Of a stretch of 64,000 bases of DNA, positions 29,606-39,884 are shown piece after piece. This stretch comes from Perkinsela sp. pyNocScin1. Taxonomy: Eukaryota; Euglenozoa; Kinetoplastea; Prokinetoplastida; Perkinselidae. Numbering within the stretch: position 1 is the first letter of the stretch; every line of letters starts with the position of its first letter. Below the pieces are notes generated by a model. The model was not told the DNA's origin, did not search any database, and saw only the letters and a program-made list of their open reading frames with translations. Location of the stretch: assembly GCA_964019655.1 (NCBI GenBank), contig CAXHTR010000006.1:620001-684000 (forward strand). The letters are read 5' to 3'. The translations under genes and the position numbers were made by a program.

Positions 29606-30095
29606 TTCATACTTTTGAAACTTATGAATATGCACAGATTTGCACTCGTTGGTGATAGATGGAATACAGCGAATCATGATCCCTGAAGTAAACACTCAAA
29701 GATTGGGTCAAGTCCACTGACGCTTTGTGCGTATATTCTTTTTCCGCTCAGGAGTAAACAGTGAAAACCCGTAGTCTTATATATTTCATGCTTCTTTATA
29801 AACACTTCGACTTCTTTCACAACAATCTATTGTAAAATGAGCCTAAGCCGCTATGCTTGAAATTTCCACACTTGTTCTGACCTACCTTTGCGGGGGCAAC
29901 GAGGTTTTCCATACGAATCTAATCGAAATCGATGGTATCTCAAAGTGGACGAGTACCGCGTCTGTAAATAGAAATATTATTGCATGCGTACCGTTGTGCA
30001 AAACCGACAAACAGAGTTAAAATAGAATTTGAATCATAAGAGTGACCAAATTCATCTTTTGTAAACTATCTCTTAAACCATACTAGAATCACAAA
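29606..30095. other. Spacer with a doubtful 55-codon frame
   Basis: A plus-strand ATG at 29853 opens 55 codons to TAA at 30020 (starting MLEISTLVLTYLCGG). Its orientation opposes the neighbours and nothing supports it beyond openness. No other element seen. Confidence 0.35.
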
Positions 30096-30845
30096 TCACA
30101 CCACAATATTGGCCGGAATTTCACTCTTCGCAATCGCATCAAAATCATTTTCACCAAGGTAGATGATCCCTTCCGGAAGATTCGCAAACTTGAGCGCACC
30201 GCACAGCTGGTTTTTCTCCAGACTGAGAGCCTGCATGCTCTCTGGGAGCTTGCTGAGACAGATAGTCCCCGAAAATTGGTTTCCCGCTGCGGACAGAGTG
30301 AGAATAGTCGACGGCAGATGCTCGAGGTTGACAGACCCAGCAAAAGCGTTTTTCGAAATCAAAAAACGTTCAAGAGAATCTGGCAGGGCTGTCATATCGA
30401 CGCTTCCGTCGAAATTGTTGCACGTTATGTTGAAGTGCTTCAGGCCACGGGGTAGGGCAGATGTTTCGAGCTTGCCTGATAGAAGATGTGCCTTTTCTGC
30501 CTCGCGCTTGGCCATAGAGCGCCGGGGGTCAGGTCTCTGAAAGTTTGTACGCCTGGTATCACTCTTGGAGGCGTCAAAGTACTCGAGGTGCTGCGGGAGC
30601 AATTCAAGACGTGCTGGACCCCCGAATCTTACGTAGCACCATTTGATCATCGTAACGTTGCCACGTTCATTGCACGAGACACGGAACCATTTACATACAT
30701 CATTGAAATCGCCTTCTTTTGTACGAACGAGTCCCTCGTCTATGGTCATTCTTTCGACGAAGAGCTCCATGCGGACCTGGTCGGGCAGTGATGCCTCATC
30801 GACGCGGGAGAGCATGGTGTCAGCGCTGGAGAGCAGTGCAAGCAT
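30096..30845 (-). CDS. LRR protein with inserted basic loop
   Basis: 249 residues. The start is MLALLSSADTMLSRVD, then SLPDQVRMELFVERM and the box CKWFRVSC. Between the first and second LRR lies an arginine-rich insertion of about 25 residues (SDTRRTNFQRPDPRRSMAKR). Six LRRs, the last truncated so that the protein ends at IPANIVV without the VVDENG cap. Confidence 0.82.
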   Translation of the reverse strand: MLALLSSADTMLSRVDEASLPDQVRMELFVERMTIDEGLVRTKEGDFNDVCKWFRVSCNERGNVTMIKWCYVRFGGPARLELLPQHLEYFDASKSDTRRTNFQRPDPRRSMAKREAEKAHLLSGKLETSALPRGLKHFNITCNNFDGSVDMTALPDSLERFLISKNAFAGSVNLEHLPSTILTLSAAGNQFSGTICLSKLPESMQALSLEKNQLCGALKFANLPEGIIYLGENDFDAIAKSEIPANIVV

Positions 30846-31398
30846 TATACTTTTTCAAATTCAAAAATTGGAAACTGATGGAATTATGCGCACAGAAGGT
30901 TTCAAAATACAAAAAAGTATTCGGCAGGCTTTGCTCATTCATCAAAGAAGTACAGAAAAAATGTGTTTTAAAGCATGTCGCGTCAAAATAGAGACTTTCA
31001 GAGGTCCAAAGTGGCCTTCGGTTAGTTTGAGAACAAAAGATTTTTCTATGCGCAAGCATGAGATCTCAAAGTCTCGTATTCACTTACATTCGGCCCTAAT
31101 CGATTCTTTTGATAATGGCGAGATCATCCCTTGGCATTTTAAACTGCAGAATTCAATTAACTATATTTCACAGCGAATGATGAAGCCAAAGAAATTATGA
31201 TTCGAGGAGATTCCATACAAAATATGAGAGAAGAGTAAATATACAGTACAAGCGGGATTTCAACTGCATGTACAGCCTTATCTGCCACATATTTCATTTG
31301 TACAAAAGAATATCAAGAGCTCAATGAAGTCCTCAAGTCAATTTAAAGCAACTCGTTTCAAACTTATGATACTTACTCAAAAACCACCCCGAGTCTAC
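30846..31398. other. Spacer, no gene seen
   Basis: 553 AT-rich bases; short open frames on the plus strand have no family resemblance. Confidence 0.5.
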
Positions 31399-32340
31399 TC
31401 AAAAATCAATGCAAATCTCCGGAATCTCACAGTCGATCCCGTATTCGTCAATCGCACGTTTGACTTTATTGTCCGAGAGCACAACTGACGCGTGTGCTCG
31501 ACGAGCGATAATCGCCGTGCCCAAAAATTGATTATTCTGCACATTGAGCTGTTCGAGGGCACTTGGTGGCCTCAGAAGAACGAATTTACCCCGCAGCGAG
31601 TTCGAGCATAGATCGATTAATTTGAGCCCATCGGGCAGTGAATCGAAGGAGACACTTCCTGTAAAAGAATTATTGTCGAGAAGCAGCGTCTCAAGCACAA
31701 GAGGGAGACTACAAAGGCAGAGACTTCCAGAGAGCTGGTTATGCGATGCATCAAGGTAGGCAAGTGTATCTGGCAGCTTTGTGAGCAAAATATTCCCCGA
31801 AAAGCAGTTCCAGGCAGCATGAAACGTCTCCAGTCGGCTTGGCAGACTGTTCACGAGCATACTACCATCAAAAAGGTTGTCGTTTATTCGTGCAAATTCA
31901 AGCTCCGACGGTAATCGGCGAAAGTCGAAAGTCCCATGAAATCGCTCATACGGAATGAAAAATCCACTGAGACCCCGCGGGAGTGCTGCAGTGTCAACTG
32001 TGCCAAAGATGGTGTTCCAAGATTTTTTGTCGGACGTATGGACCACAAAATCGCGCGTGAGCGGTGGGATATAGCGCAAGTCGAGTGTGCCTGCCAGCGG
32101 CGTTTGCTTGAGAAAGCGATCTAACCATCGGATTTGCCTGACACGGCGCCTGCCGTTGCAATGAACCCCCGGCCACTTGCAGACCTCTTTGTAAGCGCCG
32201 GTCTTGTCTCTGAACTGATCGCTTGGGCCCTTGTCCATGCGCTCGATGAGCATTTCCATGAGTACTTGGTCGGACAGATCTGATAGGCTGAGGCAATCAG
32301 TGGCACGGTCTGGAACAAAGAGCAGCGATGATACTTGCAT
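31399..32340 (-). CDS. LRR protein, subfamily C
   Basis: 313 residues. MQVSSLLFVPDRATDCLSL, LSDQVLMEMLIERM and the box CKWPGVHC with NGRRRV define subfamily C with 18972 and 34242. Seven LRRs; the region DTAALPRGLSGFFIPYERFH before them is nearly the same in 34242. The start is preceded by a string (ttcttttttctcctcaactcat, then AAAATCCA) much like that upstream of 18972. Tail: AIDEYGIDCEIPEICI. Confidence 0.86.
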   Translation of the reverse strand: MQVSSLLFVPDRATDCLSLSDLSDQVLMEMLIERMDKGPSDQFRDKTGAYKEVCKWPGVHCNGRRRVRQIRWLDRFLKQTPLAGTLDLRYIPPLTRDFVVHTSDKKSWNTIFGTVDTAALPRGLSGFFIPYERFHGTFDFRRLPSELEFARINDNLFDGSMLVNSLPSRLETFHAAWNCFSGNILLTKLPDTLAYLDASHNQLSGSLCLCSLPLVLETLLLDNNSFTGSVSFDSLPDGLKLIDLCSNSLRGKFVLLRPPSALEQLNVQNNQFLGTAIIARRAHASVVLSDNKVKRAIDEYGIDCEIPEICIDF

Positions 32341-32535
32341 TGGATTTTGGTAAGAATATGAGTTGAGGAGAAAAAAGAATCACTGGATCTAACAAGAACG
32401 CTCATCAGACTCTGATCACTTGCCTCAAGAATAAATCAAAATGATTTCTCTTCATTCAGGGACATTTATACATAAATATCTCGGGTATTTGTCTCTCTTT
32501 AGAAACTCAATTCCACCACTTTTTCAAAGCTTTCC

Positions 32536-33654
32536 TCAAATCTCTATTTTAATCGCCCATTTTGGAAAGTCTTCCTTGCTGACAGGCGCAAAGTTATTTT
32601 CTATAAGCCGCAGCACGCGCACGCTTTCCGGGAGCGCGTCGAAGCACAGATTGCCTTCGAGCCTGTTGGCTTCCAGATGTAGTGTGCCTATCTGCTGCGG
32701 AAGCCCTGAGAAATCAAGCGTCCCCTCAAAGCGGTTGTGTCCGAGAAAAATAGCGCGGATCTTCGCGGGAAGGCTGCTGAGGCCCAGAGTGCCCTCGAGC
32801 TGGTTGTGGGAGACGTCGAGCCAGCGCAGCGTGGCTGGCAGTGAATCGAGTGCTATCGACCCCGAGAGCAGATTCGATGCGAAAACGACTTTCAGCGATT
32901 GGTGCGGGAGTTCTTTAAGGTTCAACCTCCCATACACAGCATTGCGCTCGTAGTGGACATGCTTCAGGCCATGAGGCAGACGCTCCACGTGAATTTCATG
33001 TTCAAATCGATTATCTTGAAGATAGAGAGAGCCGAGCTCTGGAAGCGGTGGGAACACACCAGTTTTCCCGAAAAATGCATTGCACGCCAAATTCAAGCAT
33101 TCGAGTGATGGCGGAAGATTTTGGAAGGAAACTGTCCCTTGAAGCTCATTTTTGCCAAGCCTGAGGTGCTTGAGTCTCTTTGGGAGTCTATCAATAAAAA
33201 TACAACCCTGAAAATGGTTGTCGCTGAGATTGAGTATTTCCATGGCCTTTGGTAGGTTCCTCAAGTCAATTTCACCCATGAAAGCATTTGAGCAGATAGA
33301 CAGCACGCCGAGTTCACTCGGAAGCAGCGCGGTCTGAATCGTTCCACGAAGCTTAAACATCCCAGACCCATCTGCATGGAAACGGTTGAGCGTCTGCGGG
33401 AGCATGTCGAGGGATATCGTGCAGTTGCGCACGTCTGTGCCGCGCCAGTCGACTTCGACGACGTTTGCCTCCCTGTCACAAATGACGCCGATCCACCTGC
33501 ATACATCGCGAAATTCGCCTTCCTTTGTTTGGTACCATCGCAGCGATTCTTCATCGAAGGCGGCGATCGCTAGCTCCATGAGGGTCTGGTCGGAGAGGGT
33601 ATAGGCGTCTACGCGGGACAGCGCAGTGTCTGCTGTAAGGATGAGAGTTTGCAT
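32536..33654 (-). CDS. Long LRR protein, twelve repeats
   Basis: 372 residues. MQTLILTADTALSRVD, LSDQTLMELAIAAF and the box CRWIGVIC precede twelve LRRs, most of exactly 23 residues (for example LPATLRWLDVSHNQLEGTLG). One repeat is shortened by one residue (LPELGSLYL). The end is FPKWAIKIEI, without the VVDENG cap. One of the longest intact members, useful as a reference for repeat gain. Confidence 0.87.
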   Translation of the reverse strand: MQTLILTADTALSRVDAYTLSDQTLMELAIAAFDEESLRWYQTKEGEFRDVCRWIGVICDREANVVEVDWRGTDVRNCTISLDMLPQTLNRFHADGSGMFKLRGTIQTALLPSELGVLSICSNAFMGEIDLRNLPKAMEILNLSDNHFQGCIFIDRLPKRLKHLRLGKNELQGTVSFQNLPPSLECLNLACNAFFGKTGVFPPLPELGSLYLQDNRFEHEIHVERLPHGLKHVHYERNAVYGRLNLKELPHQSLKVVFASNLLSGSIALDSLPATLRWLDVSHNQLEGTLGLSSLPAKIRAIFLGHNRFEGTLDFSGLPQQIGTLHLEANRLEGNLCFDALPESVRVLRLIENNFAPVSKEDFPKWAIKIEI

Positions 33655-34241
33655 TTTTAGAGTAAAAATTTAGAGCGGAATAAATGAATGGCGCAGTACA
33701 AAGTGGTATTAGATGGACATTGTTCTACGAGTGACAGAGTGGAATGATTGCGCATAAAAACCGATTCTTTTATTTTTTGGCCACATGAATGAGTGAAAAT
33801 GTAAGGCTTTCAAAGCCTTAAATAGGATCGAATTTCTGTCACATTGGGGAAATTCGTCGATGAAGTTTTATTGTGATCGAGAATTTTTTTATTTTTTTTA
33901 TGTTGCGAATGTATATGACACATTCATTGCGATGATCTTGAATGAAAAAAATCCTGTCTTTCCATCATGAACATCTTTGAAATTGTAAAATGAGAAAATG
34001 AATCGATGTATTTACGCTTTGCGTAGAGGAACGCTGCGATACAGCACGTCACATATCGCAGAATGGTTAATTGATTACGTTAGGTTTACTTTGTCGGGTT
34101 ACGTTAACTACCACGAATGGTAGTAAACTGAAAGTACACTGCACTCAATACGAGGATCTTTTCAATGCAATCGGTCTCTTCCTCGAATTCTTAATTTGCA
34201 GAGATACTTTCAAGTAAGATTTTTGGGGAATCGCTTGATGC
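33655..34241. other. AT-rich spacer with a hairpin
   Basis: No gene seen. Positions 34103-34128 form a hairpin: GTT and AAC outside, an A-A mismatch, then ACTACCA and TGGTAGT around a CGAA loop. The arms could also pair with an upstream GTTTACT at about 34084. Confidence 0.5.
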
Positions 34242-35186
34242 TTAATACATATCGTTGTAAAACTCTGGAATCTCGACTGGACGTGCATGCTTTTCCATAG
34301 CTGCTTCGATGTTTGTGAATCCAAGATCAACGGCGTTTATCACTCGATGTTCAATCAGTGCAGTTCCCGAAAAACGGTTGTGCTGCGCATCGAAGTGCCT
34401 CAAATTAAATGGTGGATCTCGGAGTACAAAGCTTCCACTGAGCGAATTCCAGCTCAGATCCACCTTTTCGAGCAGAGGTGGTAGGCTATCAAAGTGTACA
34501 GACCCTGAAAACGCATTGTGTGAAATATTGAGCTCGACAAGCCCATTCGGGAGGTGTGAGAGGAATAGGCTCCCGCACAGCTGGTTGTGCGAAATAAGGA
34601 GCTCATCGAGCCCCTGTGGTAAGTGCGTGAGCAAAATACTTCCATGAAAATAATTCCGACTCGCGTCGAGTTTCTCGAGTGTCTTCGGTAGATTGCTGAG
34701 ATCCAACCGGCCCTCGAAGGAATTTATACTGATGATAGCGAATACGAGGGCTGGCGGCATCCGGCGAAAGTCAAAAGTCCCATGAAAGCGCTGCGAGGGG
34801 ATATAGAACGTTTTCAGACTCCGAGGGAGTGCAGTTGTGTCAACAGTTCCCGATATTGTGCATGTCGATCGTTTATCACTGTCATAGAGCACAAATTTCT
34901 GTGTGCGCGGTGGAATAAAGCGAACGTCGACTGTGCCTGTCAGAGGGCTCTGTTTCAGATAGCTGTCCGTCCATTGAATATTGATGACACTGCGCCGACC
35001 ATTACACTCGACCCCTGGCCACTTGCACGCGTCCTTGTATGCACCATTCTCGTCTCTAAATTGCCTTCTTGGTCTCATGTGCATATTTTCGATGAGCAGT
35101 TCCATGAGCTTTTGGTCAGATAAGCCGTGAACGTTCAGGTGGCCGGTGGAGAACTCTGGCAAAACAAGAAGTGCTGGTGGCTGCAT
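34242..35186 (-). CDS. LRR protein, subfamily C
   Basis: 314 residues from the ATG at 35186 (an open TTG two codons earlier is not a start). MQPPALLVLPEFSTGHLNV, LSDQKLMELLIENM and the box CKWPGVEC with NGRRSV. Seven LRRs, including LPNGLVELNISHNAFSGSV. Clear paralogue of 31399-32340, differing mostly in predicted exposed positions of the repeats and in the tail (ARPVEIPEFYNDMY). Confidence 0.86.
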   Translation of the reverse strand: MQPPALLVLPEFSTGHLNVHGLSDQKLMELLIENMHMRPRRQFRDENGAYKDACKWPGVECNGRRSVINIQWTDSYLKQSPLTGTVDVRFIPPRTQKFVLYDSDKRSTCTISGTVDTTALPRSLKTFYIPSQRFHGTFDFRRMPPALVFAIISINSFEGRLDLSNLPKTLEKLDASRNYFHGSILLTHLPQGLDELLISHNQLCGSLFLSHLPNGLVELNISHNAFSGSVHFDSLPPLLEKVDLSWNSLSGSFVLRDPPFNLRHFDAQHNRFSGTALIEHRVINAVDLGFTNIEAAMEKHARPVEIPEFYNDMY

Positions 35187-35504
35187 TTGCAATGAAAGTA
35201 TTCAAAGCATTGCGTACAGATGAAGGTAAGAGATTTGGCCTTAAAAAAGGAAAACCTTATTACTCAACCCTTTGAAGCATAAAGCGCGAAAGGCCCTATT
35301 ATGCCTCGGAATTTTGACTAAGTCCCTTTTCCGCCTATATTTGAATCTAAAATGACCCCAAAATGCCAAACTGAGTAACTAAGTCACAGTACAGATACCT
35401 TCGAATGGTATATGGGCACTTATAGGTGAGCGACTTTCAAACGCAATCACAAAAGAAGCTTTTTCTGAAAGACTTTAAGAACTGGTTCTTGTGCGTTTTC
35501 GTCT
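35187..35504. other. Spacer, no gene seen
   Basis: 318 bases between divergent subfamilies C and B; no coding or structured signal. Confidence 0.5.
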
Positions 35505-36326
35505 TCAAAAATCAAAACTTCGACATTGACGAAACTTTCCGATGCGCATGTATTCGCTTGTTCCCTGGTAGTGCTGTGAGCTCTGCTTGGCACATTCCAA
35601 GAATGACCGATCGGGCGAGTCCCCCGCTGTCACCTCCACACGCAGATTCCCTGCAGGCCTCTTGGCGTGATGAACCGATTTGACCCGTATCTTGTGTTTA
35701 AACCCCTCTCTCGCTGAAATATGCACGCAGCGTAAGCCTTCAGGAAGCACTTTGTAGTCCATGTACACATCAAAATTTTCTTCGATATATTCTACCTTAA
35801 TACAGAGGAGCCGAAAATTCTGCGGGAGTCGATCGAGCATCAGCGGCCCATGCAGATGCTTTGTCTGGAGGATGAGCTCTTCCATTCTTTCTGGCAGCCG
35901 CTGGAGATGTAAAGTTGGGCTCACTCGGACCTCCCGGGAGCAGTTCAGCGCGCATAGGTATATAAGGTCACGCGGGAGCATTCCTGTCGACCAGTTGTGT
36001 GCAAACACAACGTCAATAAAGTGCATCGTGTGCACAGTCTGCGGAATCCAGTGGACAGAGACATGCCACATTATGTCGTCAAACACGAGGCTGGTGACAA
36101 TGCGCTCGTCAGCACAACCCACCCCAGCCCATGTGCATGGTTCCTCTGGGTCCTGTCCGTGGGCGATCAGTCGATCGGCGAAGGAGTGCTTGCTGTGATG
36201 GGGCTGGTGGAACATCTTTCGCATCGAGCGGAGCTGGAGGGTTTTGGTGTCGAGTTTCCTTGGGGTGCTTGGTGTATCGCTGAGGTGAAGGCATGTGGGT
36301 TGAGTCAAGAAGAGTGCGAGTGACAT
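35505..36326 (-). CDS. LRR protein, subfamily B
   Basis: 273 residues. MSLALFLTQPTCLHLSD is followed by a histidine-rich stretch (MFHQPHHSKHSF), the box CTWAGVGC, WIPQTVHTMHF, LPRDLIYLCALNC and LRRs RLPERMEELIL, RLPQNFRLLCI and VLPEGLRCVHI. Subfamily B shares the W.P.T, LPR.[LM] and [SR]..MEE motifs. The C-terminus is long and polar without an anchor. Confidence 0.82.
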   Translation of the reverse strand: MSLALFLTQPTCLHLSDTPSTPRKLDTKTLQLRSMRKMFHQPHHSKHSFADRLIAHGQDPEEPCTWAGVGCADERIVTSLVFDDIMWHVSVHWIPQTVHTMHFIDVVFAHNWSTGMLPRDLIYLCALNCSREVRVSPTLHLQRLPERMEELILQTKHLHGPLMLDRLPQNFRLLCIKVEYIEENFDVYMDYKVLPEGLRCVHISAREGFKHKIRVKSVHHAKRPAGNLRVEVTAGDSPDRSFLECAKQSSQHYQGTSEYMRIGKFRQCRSFDF

Positions 36327-36999
36327 TGTGGAGCAGTGAAAGAAAAAATTGCTTTACGTATGGAGAACGTGAAAAAAAGGGCAACAAACATGGAAATATG
36401 CTCATGCCCGTGAGCAGAGCATTCTTGTCACCACAGAGAACTCTATTTTTATGCCTTTTGCGAAACGTGAGTCTTGGAAACACCCTTTAGTTCTTCACAG
36501 ATTCTACGTGCGATTCCCGTGCTTATCTAGTACTTCAAGATAAAAGGTTTCGGCTAATAAGTAGATGACAAGCGATCGATGGTCTGAATACTAGAATTGC
36601 GCACTGGCATTTGACGAGCATCCTTGCTCGTGATATAGACTAAGGGCGATTCTGTCACTGCATTGGCAAATATCCATTTATCCAAACAGCCATTCCTATG
36701 GTGTGTGGTTTGCCACTCGGTTCGACAGGCGTCTCGATCTGCTCCTTCAAGGCATCGTACCCCGAATGACTTCAGTGCCACACAGATGAGACCCTATAGA
36801 AAATCCAATACTTCCGGGTCAGAAAGCATTACACAATAGAATAGTATTTCCAAACGATGCGGAAAGAATACACCAGAATGAAGTAAATACCCCATCGAAT
36901 GATTGAACCTTTTTGAATTGACAATTATCTCTTAATTTTCAGTATGTTTATGTGTTGCATAATTTTATGTTTGTCGCTTCACTGCAGCTACATACGTCA
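36327..36999. other. Spacer with possible eroded LRR start
   Basis: Around 36700-36830 on the minus strand LSDPEVLDFL, a stop, and then a DAC-containing segment faintly recall the LSDQ and C.W box order of LRR genes. No start codon or repeats survive, so this is only a possible relic. Confidence 0.25.
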
Positions 37000-37860
37000 C
37001 TACCATTCCACGATATCTTTTTCCCATGGATGTGGTTCGCCTTGCTCATCAATCACTTTTGTAAAATTATCGCTGGAGAGGATAAAGTGTATTTCCTCGC
37101 TTGTCTGCAAAAGTACGGCAGTTGCACTGAAATCGTTCTCGCTGACAATAACTTCCCTCAGGCCCGGTGGGAAGTCAAATAGCCGAAATTCCCCTGAGAA
37201 CGAGTTCTCCTGGAGATGCACTATGCGCATTCCTTTTGGTAGCCTATCAATGCTGATTGCACCCGTCAGATTGCTCTCGCTGAGGTGCAGATCCTCCATC
37301 GCCGGCGGCAGATTGTTCAGAGTTATCTCTCCGCTGAACATATTCGCTTGTGCACACAAAACAACAAGGGACTGCGGTAAATCAGAGAGAACACAGCTTC
37401 CGCTAAAATAGTTTTCGAATATGCGGAATAGCGTGAGATTCTGCGGCAAAGAACTAAATTCGAGTGATCCGTGAAGCTTATTTTCGGCCACGTCAAATTC
37501 GAGAAGATTTGATGGAAGGACCGATGTATCGAGCGTGCCTCGAAGTTCACAGTGCTTGATCATACACATCTTGAGAAGCGCAGGAAGGAGCGCAAATGGG
37601 AATTGATCGCCAGTGAAGTCTTGGCCGAAAATTTTTATGTGCGTAACCCGCTCGTTCTCACATCGTGTGGTATGCTTGGACCGATACTTCCACTCGCACA
37701 CGTCTCTGAAAGCGCCCTGTTGGTCTTGAAAAGCCTTTACGAATCTGCTCTCAAACCCATCGATAAGAAGCTCCAGAAGCGTTTGGTCAGGGAGCTCGCT
37801 GGGACCGACACGACCGAGCATAGGGTCAACTGCAGCAATGGCTGTCAGTAGGAAAGGCAT
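37000..37860 (-). CDS. LRR protein with PHPWEK-like tail
   Basis: 286 residues. MPFLLTAIAAVDPMLGRVG, LPDQTLLELLIDGF, and a box enlarged by five residues between the cysteines (CEWKYRSKHTTRC). Seven LRRs with LPPAMEDLHLSESNLTGAI. The end VIDEQGEPHPWEKDIVEW matches 27717-28589, making these two a pair about 9 kb apart. Confidence 0.86.
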   Translation of the reverse strand: MPFLLTAIAAVDPMLGRVGPSELPDQTLLELLIDGFESRFVKAFQDQQGAFRDVCEWKYRSKHTTRCENERVTHIKIFGQDFTGDQFPFALLPALLKMCMIKHCELRGTLDTSVLPSNLLEFDVAENKLHGSLEFSSLPQNLTLFRIFENYFSGSCVLSDLPQSLVVLCAQANMFSGEITLNNLPPAMEDLHLSESNLTGAISIDRLPKGMRIVHLQENSFSGEFRLFDFPPGLREVIVSENDFSATAVLLQTSEEIHFILSSDNFTKVIDEQGEPHPWEKDIVEW

Positions 37861-38020
37861 TCGTATTTTAGATGAAAGTCATTGGAAAAAATCCTGTGAT
37901 GATTCAAGTTGCATAGTTGATAAAAATCATATTCCTCTTGCCTACACGCCTTTCCAGGTATCCTACGCTTCGATTTTGGTCAGAAAAATTGGTAAAAATA
38001 CAGAAACCCTGTACTGTATT

Positions 38021-38809
38021 CTACTGCATTTGTAGTCTGTACTTGGATGCCAATTTGTATCCCGAGGCGTTTTTAATGATTAAACCATTCACTTGAATGG
38101 CCTCACCCTCTCCCCACAAAATTTCGCACGCTGTGCTTCCAGGGCCCACACGAGTCTTCACGGGCTTGTTCGAACCAATATTGAGAAGAAAAATGTACTC
38201 CATTGTCTCTGGTAGCGTCAGTGGGTCAATTATCACTTTTTGGGCAAAACGCGTGCGAAGATACAGCAGCCGCATGGTCTCTGGTAGGCTGTTGAGCATC
38301 AACTTCCCCTCAAAGTAGCTGTCATCCAAAATGAATTCTTCCATTTTCGATGGCAGCATGCGGAGATCGCTCAGAGCGACAAACTCGTCTAAAATGCTTC
38401 TGTGACTCTGTGTGTTGTGTAAACTGCAGTGCCCGATGTCAAAGTATCGAAGCTCGCGCGGGAGGTTCGCTGGCTGCCAGCCGTGGATCATCGTAATCTG
38501 TTCCATGCGTATAAACGCAAGAGTGGGTGGGAGCCATTCCATCAGGATGCCCATTGGTGTTGCGCCTTCATTTATCCAATAGAATGCGTTCATGACGCCG
38601 CTATTGCACCGCACTCCAGTCCATCGACATATGTGCGGAAGATCACACGAATCACTGACAAAGTGGTCGATGGGCGACCCATATTGCTGACTTGGTGATC
38701 GAAAGGCAGCGACATCGATGGCTTTCCGGAAGAGCTGATCTTGGAAGTCGCCTTTGTAGAAATGGAGCGGATCGAGAGAGAATAGAGGCAGCGAAAGAAG
38801 GTGGAGCAT
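38021..38809 (-). CDS. LRR protein, subfamily B
   Basis: 262 residues. MLHLLSLPLFSLDPLHF start, box CRWTGVRC, WLPPTLAFIRM, LPRELRYFDIGHC, RMLPSKMEEFILDDSYFEG and SLPETMRLLYL. It ends in KNASGYKLASKYRLQMQ. The subfamily B pattern of box, W.PPT.., LPREL, and two or three MEE-type repeats is fully preserved. Only 121 bases separate it from the next gene upstream. Confidence 0.83.
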   Translation of the reverse strand: MLHLLSLPLFSLDPLHFYKGDFQDQLFRKAIDVAAFRSPSQQYGSPIDHFVSDSCDLPHICRWTGVRCNSGVMNAFYWINEGATPMGILMEWLPPTLAFIRMEQITMIHGWQPANLPRELRYFDIGHCSLHNTQSHRSILDEFVALSDLRMLPSKMEEFILDDSYFEGKLMLNSLPETMRLLYLRTRFAQKVIIDPLTLPETMEYIFLLNIGSNKPVKTRVGPGSTACEILWGEGEAIQVNGLIIKNASGYKLASKYRLQMQ

Positions 38810-38930
38810 GTGAATTAGAAAGAAAGTGGGAATGACTGACGAATAAGCCTCTTTTTTTAGCTGATAGAAGCGGTAAAGCGTGAAGTTTCAATTTTCACTG
38901 CAAAGCAAAAATTTTAACTCCAAATGTTTT

Positions 38931-39866
38931 TCAAACATTTTTCACACTGAATTCAACGCACTTTGGCAGCTTTTTTCGATGCACAACTGGCTCAAAGTAG
39001 TTCCCTCCCACGCGGAGCTTCCGCATCCACACGGGCAGCTGAGGAATCTGTAAGCGGCTCGTAAATTTGTTGCACGAGAGGTCGAGCTCCGCGAGCCAGT
39101 CTGGAAGGCCTGATAGATCCACTACGCCATGAAATGCATTATCCGAAAGGTTCAAATACGAAATGTCAGATGGCAATTTTCTGAGATTGATCTCCCCTTC
39201 AAAGGAGTTGGCGGCGAGCGACAGGTGGGTCAGCCCTGCAGGTAGATCCTCAAGAGTGATTTCTCCGATAAAACGGTTAAATCCGAGGTCAAGCTCGCGA
39301 AATCCTTCTGGAAGCCTGTCGAGCTGAATTTTTCCAAAAAATTGATTCCCATGGAGCTTCATGGACTGCATACTCTTCGGTAGGGACTCCAGCGGGACTT
39401 CCCCCGTAAATGCATTCTTCGATAGATTGAGAGTAAAAAGCGCTTCTGGTAGCGCAGTGAAGTCGAAGTTTCCATAGAAAGCATTCATACTGACATCCAA
39501 GTAGCCGAGATAGGGTGGCAGTAGATGGGTCGATATTGTCCCACTGATAGAATTTGCAGTTTGGCCATCATTGAAGTCGTGTGACAGGTTCAGAGCCAGC
39601 AGCCCCGCAGGAAGAATGTCAAGGCTCACTTTTCCGTGGAGCCATTGCTGCAGGCCCCACTCAATACAAATTACTTCCCTTGCTTGGTTGCAGCGGATGT
39701 CTGGCCACGTGCACACGTCAGAATACTCGCCAGTTTCGTCGATGAGTCTCGCTCTCGCTGTTCGTGGGAGGTCGGCGACAAGCAGCTCCATGCGCATCTG
39801 GTCGGTCAGCATGTTGCTGTTGGGGCAGAACACTGCATCGTCGGCGGTGATGAGGCAAATAATCAT
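38931..39866 (-). CDS. LRR protein, nine repeats
   Basis: 311 residues. MIICLITADDAVFCPNSNML, TDQMRMELLVADL and the box CTWPDIRC. Nine LRRs in near-perfect 23-residue register, several with E at the start of the strand after G (FIGEITLED, FEGEINLRK). The end is LPKCVEFSVKNV. Start at 39866 follows CATCAG plus two bases. Confidence 0.87.
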   Translation of the reverse strand: MIICLITADDAVFCPNSNMLTDQMRMELLVADLPRTARARLIDETGEYSDVCTWPDIRCNQAREVICIEWGLQQWLHGKVSLDILPAGLLALNLSHDFNDGQTANSISGTISTHLLPPYLGYLDVSMNAFYGNFDFTALPEALFTLNLSKNAFTGEVPLESLPKSMQSMKLHGNQFFGKIQLDRLPEGFRELDLGFNRFIGEITLEDLPAGLTHLSLAANSFEGEINLRKLPSDISYLNLSDNAFHGVVDLSGLPDWLAELDLSCNKFTSRLQIPQLPVWMRKLRVGGNYFEPVVHRKKLPKCVEFSVKNV

Positions 39867-39868
39867 TT

Positions 39869-39884
39869 CTGATGAAAAAAGAGA
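39869..39884 (-). promoter_or_regulatory. Putative trans-splice acceptor
   Basis: On the minus strand TCTCTTTTTTCATCAG lies two bases before the ATG at 39866: a pyrimidine tract ending in AG. Confidence 0.4.

Noticed and set aside
36554-36781. A 75-codon minus-strand frame
   Set aside because: It has no ATG (starts at GTG), no relatives, and its upstream region looks more like an eroded LRR start.
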